A stretch of 64,000 nucleotides of DNA, from contig CAISJD010000075.1 of NCBI GenBank assembly GCA_903885605.1, forward strand, positions 34,629 to 98,628, read 5' to 3'. Both the position numbers and the translations under genes were made by a program. The notes under the pieces are model-generated. The model was not told the DNA's origin and ran no database searches. It was given only the letters and a program-made list of their open reading frames with translations. This document shows, in pieces, positions 8,258 to 15,501 of this stretch (positions are counted from its first letter, which is position 1; every line of letters starts with the position of its first letter). The DNA is from an uncultured Chthonomonas sp. (GTDB taxonomy: Bacteria; Armatimonadota; Chthonomonadetes; Chthonomonadales; CAJBBX01).

Positions 8258-9289
8258 TTATACGGATGCGGACGGCGACGGTTTCCAATCATCGGCCATG
8301 CGAGGGATCGGATCTGACGCCAGCACGTCCAGGTCGAGGCCGTCGCGCTGCCCGGCCAACAGCAGACGCCAGCCGTGGAGGGCGATCATAGCGGCGTTAT
8401 CCGTACAAAGGTCCAGCGGCGGCGCCACCACGGTCAGCCCTGCCTTCGCTCCGGCCACCGTCGCCGCGGCAACCAGAGCTCGGTTTGCCGTCACGCCGCC
8501 GCCCAGGACGAGATGGTGCACAGCAGCCTGGGACGCCGCCTGCACGGACTTTCGGACCAGCACATCGACTACCGATTCCTGCAGCGCGGCGCAGAGTCCC
8601 GGCACACGCCCGGGCTCGAAGCCTACCTCGACGCGCCGGAGTACGGCCGTCTTGAGGCCACTGAAGCTGAAGTCCAGGGAGCCCCCCAACCAGGCTCGGG
8701 GAAGCGGTCGCTCACCTTGCCTTCCGCCGCGAGCAAGCCGCTCCACATGCGGCCCGCCCGGGTAAGGCAACCCCATAACACGTGCGCATTTATCGAGGCA
8801 CTCACCGGCGGCGTCATCACGCGTGCGGCCCATGCAGAGGTACTCCGCGCCTCCGGCCACGTAGATGATCTCCGTATGTCCGCCTGACACCAGGAGCGCC
8901 ACATACGGAGGCCGCAGGTCGCCGCCCGAGTGCGCGCCGGCGGTCAGATGGCCGTGCAAGTGGTTCACGCCGAGCAGCGCTGCCCCGGTGGCCGCTGCCA
9001 GCGCTTTGGCGGCAGCAACGCCCACGACCAGCGCGCCGGCAAGGCCGGGTCGGTTGGTGACTGCTATGGCAGACAGGTCGCCGAGGCCCACGCCGGCCGC
9101 CTCAAGCGCCTCGTCGATTACGGGCAGCACCCGCTCTAGATGCCTGCGGGAGGCGACTTCAGGCACCACGCCGCCCCAGCGGGCATGCAGGTCCGCCTGG
9201 CTGGCCACCAGCGAGGAGAGGATCGCACCGTCCTTCACGACGGCAGCAGAAGTCTCGTCGCAGCTCGTCTCCAGCCCCAGGACGATCAC
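8258..9289 (-). CDS. tsaD: tRNA N6-adenosine threonylcarbamoyltransferase TsaD
   Basis: The 343-residue ASKHA-fold enzyme transfers threonylcarbamoyl to A37 of ANN-decoding tRNAs, together with TsaB/TsaE. It begins with the family start MIVLGLETSCDETS, has the iron-binding NHLHGHL near residue 107, VSGGHTE, FSFSGLKTA, and GGGVTANRAL. It overlaps rimI by four bases (ATGA), a pairing seen in many bacteria. TsaB and TsaE are not in the window. Confidence 0.97.
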   Translation of the reverse strand: MIVLGLETSCDETSAAVVKDGAILSSLVASQADLHARWGGVVPEVASRRHLERVLPVIDEALEAAGVGLGDLSAIAVTNRPGLAGALVVGVAAAKALAAATGAALLGVNHLHGHLTAGAHSGGDLRPPYVALLVSGGHTEIIYVAGGAEYLCMGRTRDDAAGECLDKCARVMGLPYPGGPHVERLARGGRQGERPLPRAWLGGSLDFSFSGLKTAVLRRVEVGFEPGRVPGLCAALQESVVDVLVRKSVQAASQAAVHHLVLGGGVTANRALVAAATVAGAKAGLTVVAPPLDLCTDNAAMIALHGWRLLLAGQRDGLDLDVLASDPIPRMADDWKPSPSASV

Positions 9290-9774
9290 GTTGCCTCTCC
9301 TTCAGCGCAGTCAGCAATGGACTGTGCATCGTCCTGCCACATGATGACGGCGTCGTCGCCGGTGTCCTGGTAGTAGCCGCGACGCCGGCCCTGGCGCTCG
9401 AAGCCGAGTTGCTCGTAGAGCGCTATGGCCGCGGCGTTGCGCGAGCGCACCTCGAGCGTCATCCGCGTTGCGCCGCACTCCAGCCCTTCACGGCAGAGCG
9501 CCACCAGCAGGCGCCGCGCGATCCCCAGCCTGCGGTGCGCCGAGGCGACCGCCACGGTGGTCACGTGCATCTCGTCCACCACAACCCACATACCCGCATA
9601 CCCGAGGACACGGCCATCCCAGCCCTCAGCCACGAGGTAGACGGCGGACCGGTTCCGCAGCTCCGTGCGATAGGCCTGCTCCGACCATGGGGTCGGGTAG
9701 CTGGCTTGGTCGATGGCTACCACGGCATCGACGTCGCCGTACTCCATCGGTCGGATCGACACATCGAGGGCCAT
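9286..9774 (-). CDS. rimI: GNAT N-acetyltransferase, RimI-like
   Basis: The 162-residue GNAT protein has the acetyl-CoA loop HRRLGIARRLL and the closing RNAAAIALYEQLGF and RGYY segments typical of RimI, which acetylates the N-terminus of S18. ATG 9774 is chosen because it overlaps the upstream stop as TGATG and gives the normal length. An upstream in-frame ATG would run 51 bases into the helicase gene. Adjacent to tsaD, as in many genomes. Substrate specificity is inferred from this linkage. Confidence 0.85.
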   Translation of the reverse strand: MALDVSIRPMEYGDVDAVVAIDQASYPTPWSEQAYRTELRNRSAVYLVAEGWDGRVLGYAGMWVVVDEMHVTTVAVASAHRRLGIARRLLVALCREGLECGATRMTLEVRSRNAAAIALYEQLGFERQGRRRGYYQDTGDDAVIMWQDDAQSIADCAEGEAT

Positions 9775-12700
9775 CAGGCGGCCTCCGGCGCCGATACTGC
9801 GGGGCACGCGAACAGATAGGCGCACCCGGAGCAGGTCTCATGGTGCACCCGTGGCTCGAATTGCGCGGCCGCGATGCCTATCAGCGACCGCCTGTAGTCA
9901 GCCATGAGGGTGTTCCCCTTTGCCTGCGCCGGTTGGGACAGGTCGTCCTGTGCGTTGCCATGCAGGCGTAGCCGGGCCACCGACGCCGCCCGTCCCTCCG
10001 ACAGGACCGTCGCGCAGATCGAGGCCCTTCCGGCAGCGCCACCAACCGGAGGCGGCGCACCCGCCAAGCCGTCATCGATGACGGCTACCATGACGGTCGA
10101 GGCCGTCTCGACCACGTACTCAGCCCTCTGAACGACAATGCCCACGCCGGTATCCACCTCAACCTGGCGCTGGAAGTCGCCCGACAGCCGGGCGCCACTG
10201 TCAATCCAAGACCGGAGCGCCGTCGCGGCCCGCAGGCGCCAGACGGCCACATCGATATGCCGTGCCGCAACACGGGATGCCCAAGCCGCAGACCACTGCT
10301 CCATCGCTTCATCGTAGCTCACGGAGCGTCCGTAGCGACGCACATCCTCGATCAGCCGCACCGAAGCGACCAGAGCCATGCGATAGGCATGCAGCGGAGG
10401 AAGGGCCTGGGGAGCGCGATGGCGGCGGGCAAGCACGTACCGCATCGGGCAGGCATGGTATGCGTCAAGCAACCAACGCGACAGCCGAAGGTCGACGACA
10501 GGCGCAGGCGGATCGTCGGCCGCAGGCGCCGGCGTCAAGGCCTCCCAACGCGCCGTGGGCAGGCCCGCGCTTCCGAACGCCTGACGTGCCGGCCGCCCAA
10601 GGATGTCGCCTGCGCGGCGCCGTGCCGGCCCCGTCCGCTCGGGTGCGACCATCATCAGGGAATCGCGTGCCCGCGTGGCGGCGACGTACAGCAACCGCGC
10701 CTCGGAGAGCGGATCATCGCCCTCGCCGCCGGCCGAGCCGTGGCCGCCTTTCCGATGCTGCGGAAACCCGCCGTTCGCCACTTGGGGCACCACGACGGCG
10801 CCGAACTCAAGCCCTTTGGCAGAGTGGGCCGTCATGATGCGGACCGCGTCGGCCTGACCGGCGCCGGCATCCTGCCCCGAGCGGTCATCCGCCAGCTCCA
10901 GCATCATCCGGAGGCGTGCCATGAAGCGCTCCGGGCTCTCGGACTTGTCTGCCAGCCGCAGCAATGTACGCAAGCGCCCCGGCTGCGCGGCGGCATCCCA
11001 ACCGCTCCGGCGCCACAGTCCGAGGCCCCCGAAGAGGAGGCGACCCAACAGCGACGCGGCGCTCCGCCCGGATGAGGCCTCAGCCAGGAGGTCGTGGGCG
11101 TGGGCTAGGCCTGCGGAGCGATCCTTCATGGCCTGCAGGGCCGCGAAGGGCGCGACGCGTCCGGTGTCCGTCGCGTGAGACCAGCGCTGGACCTCGTCGG
11201 CCGTTAGGCCCAGAGCCGCCGACCCATTGGCTGAGGAGATCGGTGCGCTTCCGGCCTCGCCGAAGAGCGCGACAACCGCCGCAAGCGCCATGGCAGGCCG
11301 GCAGTCGAGGAGCCCACCCTCCACCGACACCGGCAGGCCCCGGACCTGCAGGGCCCTCGCCATGGCGCGGCACTGGGCATGCGTTCGACACAGCACAGCG
11401 GAATCGTGGGCGCCGATGTGGGCGAGGCGGTCCTTCAGGTGGCCGGCCACTCCTTCTGCCTGTGCGTCCTCGTCCTCAGCGTGGACAAAGAGCGCCTCGC
11501 CGCCATCGCCGCGATGCGCTACACGCCGTTCAGAACAGGCCACGTCCAGGTTCAGCGCGTGCGCCAACTCGGCGTGGAGCCGAACCAGATCGCCGAGGGA
11601 CCGGTAGTTCGAGGTAAGCGAGACGCTGTCGTGAACGGAGATGCCCGCGCGCAGGACCGCGAGGTCGGAGCCCAGCGCTGACGGGCGGAACGTGTAGATG
11701 GCCTGTGCCGTGTCTCCCACAGCCCATATCGACGCGCCATGGTCCGATATGGCGCGCACCAGGACGGCATCCATCAGGGTGATGTCCTGGGCCTCGTCAA
11801 TCAGTATGTGGTCGAGCGACTGCCCGACGGCGATCCCCACGCTCGGCTCGGAGAGCAGCAGACGCGCGGCGCCGGTTACCATGCTTGCGAAATCGATCGC
11901 GCCCGCGTCGGCCAGGAGTCGGTTCCATGCGGCGAAGGCCTCGGCCAACTCCAGTGGCACCTCGCCGGCTTCGGCCCGCAAGCGTACGCCGTCGGCATCG
12001 ACGCCGGCATCCCGCAGACGGTTGAGTAGACCGAGGAGGGCGTGGGCCCGAGCCACTTCGGACCTGCCGGCGGGCATCACCGCCTCGAAGACCCCGGGAT
12101 GAGCCAACAGCATCTCGACGGCTTCGACGGTATCGATCACCTTGGGCGACGCAGGTAGCCCGGCCGCCGAGTGGAAGGTCCGGAGCAACTCCAGCCCGAA
12201 TGCATGGAACGTGAAGACGCGTACGAGCCGACCGTTACCGCCGAGGCGGGCGCCCATGCGCTCGATCAGTTCGTCGGCCGCGTTGTTGCTGAATGTCAGC
12301 ACCAGCATCCGACCCGGCGCGGCGCCGCGTTCGATCAGATGCGTGATGCGCTCAACAATGCAACGCGTCTTCCCGGTCCCCGGTCCGGCGTGGACCATGA
12401 GGCGGGAAGACGGGCTCGATACGGCCGCCCACTGGTCTGCATCCAGGTGTACCGCCCCGCCGCCGGCATCGGGCTGCGGGTCATGCCCTCGGTCCGCCGC
12501 ATGCGCCACGCACTGGGCAAGCACCATCCGCTCCGGCACACCCCATGCCTCAGCGGCGTACTGGAGCGTCAGTTCGCCGCCGAGGATATGCCGGATGGCC
12601 CGGCGCGGCGCCAGCATCTCGGCGGCGAAGAGGTTCGCCTCAGTTTCGCCCCGTTGGGCAGGGCTATAGGCGAGTTCCCTGGGCCCGTCGCACCAGTCGG

Positions 12701-13010
12701 GAGCGTCGGCCAGGCTGTGGTCGCCGGCCTCGCCGTCAGGATCGAGCACGGCGTGGCCGATCTCATGGGCCAGGACGCTCACGAGGCCCGGCCCGGCCAG
12801 CGCCGAGGAGTGCCAGATGCGGCGCCAGGGACGATCCAAGACCGCCACAGCGCCCACGAGCAGCGCGTCCGACGGCTGCAACGGTACTGCGGCTATGCCA
12901 AGATGGGCCAGGGCCGCGGCAACCACAGCGGCGCCCGACGCCGTGTCCGATACGCCGAGCCGTTCACGGAACGTTTCGGCAAGCAGGCGAATGCGCGCTT
13001 CACGGACCAT
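9774..13010 (-). CDS. ImmA/IrrE-type peptidase fused to UvrD-like helicase and Fe-S nuclease-like C-terminus
   Basis: A 1078-residue three-part protein. Residues 1-170 resemble M78 (ImmA/IrrE) metallopeptidases, with HEIGH at 82-86 and ETEANLFAAEML around 122 supplying the third zinc ligand. Residues 185-800 are a superfamily 1A helicase: Walker A AGPGTGKT 208-215, DEAQ 405-408, QAIYTFR near 436, SNYRS near 467, HSAKGLEF 729-736, and YVAATRAR near 775. The C-terminal part has a cysteine at 854 and CSGC-x5-C at 1060-1069, the AddB/Cas4-like Fe-S arrangement. The usual nuclease acidic and lysine motifs are not clear between them. It follows the HTH-like gene by 36 bases and abuts rimI. Function is unproven; a damage- or invader-responsive DNA-processing role is inferred. 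Confidence 0.85.
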   Translation of the reverse strand: MVREARIRLLAETFRERLGVSDTASGAAVVAAALAHLGIAAVPLQPSDALLVGAVAVLDRPWRRIWHSSALAGPGLVSVLAHEIGHAVLDPDGEAGDHSLADAPDWCDGPRELAYSPAQRGETEANLFAAEMLAPRRAIRHILGGELTLQYAAEAWGVPERMVLAQCVAHAADRGHDPQPDAGGGAVHLDADQWAAVSSPSSRLMVHAGPGTGKTRCIVERITHLIERGAAPGRMLVLTFSNNAADELIERMGARLGGNGRLVRVFTFHAFGLELLRTFHSAAGLPASPKVIDTVEAVEMLLAHPGVFEAVMPAGRSEVARAHALLGLLNRLRDAGVDADGVRLRAEAGEVPLELAEAFAAWNRLLADAGAIDFASMVTGAARLLLSEPSVGIAVGQSLDHILIDEAQDITLMDAVLVRAISDHGASIWAVGDTAQAIYTFRPSALGSDLAVLRAGISVHDSVSLTSNYRSLGDLVRLHAELAHALNLDVACSERRVAHRGDGGEALFVHAEDEDAQAEGVAGHLKDRLAHIGAHDSAVLCRTHAQCRAMARALQVRGLPVSVEGGLLDCRPAMALAAVVALFGEAGSAPISSANGSAALGLTADEVQRWSHATDTGRVAPFAALQAMKDRSAGLAHAHDLLAEASSGRSAASLLGRLLFGGLGLWRRSGWDAAAQPGRLRTLLRLADKSESPERFMARLRMMLELADDRSGQDAGAGQADAVRIMTAHSAKGLEFGAVVVPQVANGGFPQHRKGGHGSAGGEGDDPLSEARLLYVAATRARDSLMMVAPERTGPARRRAGDILGRPARQAFGSAGLPTARWEALTPAPAADDPPAPVVDLRLSRWLLDAYHACPMRYVLARRHRAPQALPPLHAYRMALVASVRLIEDVRRYGRSVSYDEAMEQWSAAWASRVAARHIDVAVWRLRAATALRSWIDSGARLSGDFQRQVEVDTGVGIVVQRAEYVVETASTVMVAVIDDGLAGAPPPVGGAAGRASICATVLSEGRAASVARLRLHGNAQDDLSQPAQAKGNTLMADYRRSLIGIAAAQFEPRVHHETCSGCAYLFACPAVSAPEAA

Positions 13011-13046
13011 GTCAGCGCCTGCTGTGGTCGGCCGCCGGACTAGCGC

Positions 13047-13649
13047 TCATCCGAGCAGGTCGGTCTCGGCGATCCAGCCGCGCCGCGCATCGTCCGTCAT
13101 CTCCGGCGCCGACCGGACCGCATCGGCGAAGCTCTCCTCCCTGGGTACCACGGGAGCAGAGGGCGCTCGGAAACTCAGCGCACGCACCGCTACGGCCGGC
13201 ACAATCGGGGTACGAAAGTAGGCGGTAACCTCTTCCACCGATCGTCGGAGCTCTTCGGCCACAAGGGCGACCAGGCGTCGCGGTAGCGTGGCTGGGCGTA
13301 TCAGCTTCTTGTCGAGCTTGGCCAGCACGGAGACATCGAGACCCAGCCTCCCGGCGAGTTCGACCGGGGACAGACCAGAGCGCTGGGCCTCGAGGCATAG
13401 GCTCGCGATCGGTGCACGGCGCTGCGGCGGCGTGAAGCGGGCCAGAGCCGCCATGAAGGGGGCATCGCCATCGTCGGGCTCATCCAAGCAGGCGTCGCCG
13501 AGGTCAGACAAGCAGGCCATGTCGGCGGCAAACCGCGCCAGTTCAAGGGCATAGTGTGGGTACGCCGTCAGCCACCGCTCCACGCCGGCATCTCCGGCTG
13601 CTGCGGCATCGGCGTACTGCGCCAGCACCATCTCCAGGGATGCGCTCAT
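13047..13649 (-). CDS. HTH-like 200-aa protein coupled to a sigma factor
   Basis: Not a named family to me. Residues 1-45 hold a helical segment with WLTAYPHYALELARFA. Residues about 80-145 look like an XRE/Cro-type helix-turn-helix (LSPVELAGRLGLDVSVLAKLDKK), followed by a tail ending SFADAVRSAPEMTDDARRGWI. The ATG at 13649 overlaps the sigma gene stop as ATGA, so translation is coupled. The longer frame upstream of this ATG runs antisense-free but inside the sigma gene and is rejected. As the gene between a sigma factor and an ImmA/IrrE fusion, it could be the DNA-binding partner or peptidase substrate, by analogy with ImmR-ImmA and DdrO-IrrE. That role is inference. Confidence 0.75.
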   Translation of the reverse strand: MSASLEMVLAQYADAAAAGDAGVERWLTAYPHYALELARFAADMACLSDLGDACLDEPDDGDAPFMAALARFTPPQRRAPIASLCLEAQRSGLSPVELAGRLGLDVSVLAKLDKKLIRPATLPRRLVALVAEELRRSVEEVTAYFRTPIVPAVAVRALSFRAPSAPVVPREESFADAVRSAPEMTDDARRGWIAETDLLG

Positions 13650-14368
13650 GTCGGTATCCTTGTATCGCCGGCGATCCACCGGGCCAGCCCCTCCTCCGCC
13701 GCTCGAAGGTAGTTGCGAACCGTGCGGTCGGTTACGCCTAGAGCAACGGCGATCTCCAACTCCGTCAACTGGTTCAGGCGGCTCAGTACGAAGGCCATCC
13801 GGTGGTTCTCGGGAAGCGCGGCCAGGGCCTGCTTCCCGACGACGGTATCGACGATGCTCACAGGCTCCCGCGCCGCCATCCTCTCTCCCACCGTACCGGC
13901 GTCTCCGGGGAGACGGTCGTCCAGTGAGGCGCAGATGCGGGTCCGCTCCCGCTTGCACGCCGACGTGACGGCGCGCTGGAACGTGAGGTTGAAGCGCACA
14001 GCCCAGAACTCGTTAGCTGCCTCCATGCTTGCCCAGGCGACCATGAGATCGCCCAGCAGGTCATCGTAGAAACCGGCCCGGTCCGACGCGCCGGCCAGCA
14101 TACGCGAGGTCACCTTCTTAACGCGCCGTGAGACCCTGGCGGCAAGGAGCTTCAGCAAGCCCCAGCCGGCATCAGGCTGACCCCGGCCCAGGTACTCCCG
14201 CGCCAGGAGAACCAGCGCCTCAGGCAGATACTCCGCGGGAGGCGCCTCCCGGATTTGGCGCGTGGCCTCATGAGGGCCTAACGACCGCAGGTAGCTCAAC
14301 TGCTCTACCACCTTGTGTTCCAGTTCGTAGCACCGAATCGGGGTCTGGGTCTCCGTGGCGGTCACCAT
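13646..14368 (-). CDS. ECF-like RNA polymerase sigma factor
   Basis: A 240-residue protein with a sigma-70 region 4 end: ALAALPENHRMAFVLSRLNQLTELEIAVALGVTDRTVRNYLRAAEEGL, where the helix-turn-helix is plain. The middle (DDLLGDLMVAWASMEA...FNLTFQRAVTSACKRER) fits a divergent region 2. ATG 14368 follows GAGGG and gives a compact N-terminus; an in-frame ATG at 14437 would add 23 residues. It heads the operon with the HTH-like protein, the ImmA/IrrE-UvrD fusion, rimI, tsaD and the M50 protease. No classical anti-sigma factor is adjacent, so the HTH-like protein or the M50 protease may control it. Confidence 0.8.
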   Translation of the reverse strand: MVTATETQTPIRCYELEHKVVEQLSYLRSLGPHEATRQIREAPPAEYLPEALVLLAREYLGRGQPDAGWGLLKLLAARVSRRVKKVTSRMLAGASDRAGFYDDLLGDLMVAWASMEAANEFWAVRFNLTFQRAVTSACKRERTRICASLDDRLPGDAGTVGERMAAREPVSIVDTVVGKQALAALPENHRMAFVLSRLNQLTELEIAVALGVTDRTVRNYLRAAEEGLARWIAGDTRIPT

Positions 14369-14452
14369 GCGGCGACCCTCGTCCGACGCTCGATGGTGAG
14401 ACTCACGGAGGGCAGACGGAACCGGAAAGGGTTGCACGGAAATCGGCTCAAA

Positions 14453-15403
14453 TCAGCGTGCTGCAGGGCCACCGATCACCTCTCGAAGGATGAACTGCCG
14501 GGCATCGACCACCAGGGCGCTTGGCGTCAGGATGTGACCCGCGTTGTACCAGATCAGTTTCTTGGGCTCACCGGCAGCAGCGTACAGGGCCTCCGTCGCA
14601 GACGCCGGGATCAGCTCATCACGCTTCGCCGACAGCATCAGCAGCGGCCTCGGGGCAAACCGGCCGATGTGCAGCGTGGGCTCCACAATCTCGGCATTCG
14701 CCGTCATGCGCGGCGAAGCCGTGAGCCCGAGCTTGGCGCCCCAGTCCGCCAGTCCGCCACCCGCCACCGCCAGCACAGCGGCGCGGATGCGGGGTTCGAC
14801 GCCCAGGAACGTGGCGCCGATCATGCCGCCCTGGCTAAAGCCCAGGTAGCCGATGCGCGCCTTGTCGACCTCGGGACGGCTGCAGAGGAAGTCCACCGCC
14901 CGGCGCAGGTCGATCACCGTCTGCACCCAGGCGTCGCGAGAGGTCGTCTCGTTGATGAGGTGGATGTCACCCGAGCGGTCCTTCCTCGACCTCTCGCCGT
15001 GGTACTGCGCGTCGATGGAGATGGAGGCGCACCCCATTCCCGCCAGCATGTCAGCCACGAGGCGGATGTAGTCGGTATCCTTGTGCCCGCCCGAGCCGGC
15101 CAGCAGCACCATGGCTGGATAGGGCTTGGCGCCGGCGAGAGGTAGCGTGAGGATAGCCGTAACGCGCTGGTCATGCGCCGAGGTGAACTCCACCCGGTTG
15201 CGGCGCCGCAACTCGGTCTGCCGCTTGGACTCGTTCTTGAGGACGGGAGCAGGCCCCACCACAGCGGCCAACTTCAGGTCGGGATCGTAGTCGTAGAATG
15301 CCATGCGGAGGCGGTCCGACGCAGCGTCCGCGCGGGCGATTGTGGCGCCGAACGCTGCCACCAGCAGCGCCAGGGCCGTCCAGATGATGCGTCGCATGGG
15401 CAT
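14453..15403 (-). CDS. Exported alpha/beta hydrolase (dienelactone-hydrolase-like)
   Basis: The 316-residue protein starts with a signal peptide (MPMRRIIWTALALLVAAFGATIARA). Its mature part is an alpha/beta hydrolase, with nucleophile elbow GFSQGG near residue 195, an acid in SAKRDEL near 260 and histidine NAGH near 290. An oxyanion segment LLAGSGGHKDT lies near 100. Such proteins act as carboxylesterases or acetyl-xylan-type esterases, and the substrate is unknown. The start could equally be the Met two codons later. The gene lies 84 bases upstream of the sigma factor on the same strand and may or may not share its transcript. Confidence 0.82.
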   Translation of the reverse strand: MPMRRIIWTALALLVAAFGATIARADAASDRLRMAFYDYDPDLKLAAVVGPAPVLKNESKRQTELRRRNRVEFTSAHDQRVTAILTLPLAGAKPYPAMVLLAGSGGHKDTDYIRLVADMLAGMGCASISIDAQYHGERSRKDRSGDIHLINETTSRDAWVQTVIDLRRAVDFLCSRPEVDKARIGYLGFSQGGMIGATFLGVEPRIRAAVLAVAGGGLADWGAKLGLTASPRMTANAEIVEPTLHIGRFAPRPLLMLSAKRDELIPASATEALYAAAGEPKKLIWYNAGHILTPSALVVDARQFILREVIGGPAAR

Positions 15404-15501
15404 ACCTCCACTGGCCGGCGAAGGAAACGGCGGGGCGGCCGGCGAAATAACGGACCAAACCGATTGGGGATCGCGCCGAAAGCGTACCCGATAGAGGCTC
15501 G

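Noticed and set aside
13650..13958. Longer N-terminus for the HTH-like protein, starting at 13958
   Set aside because: The extension lies wholly within the sigma factor gene on the same strand in another frame, and the ATGA junction at 13646-13649 gives a better start.
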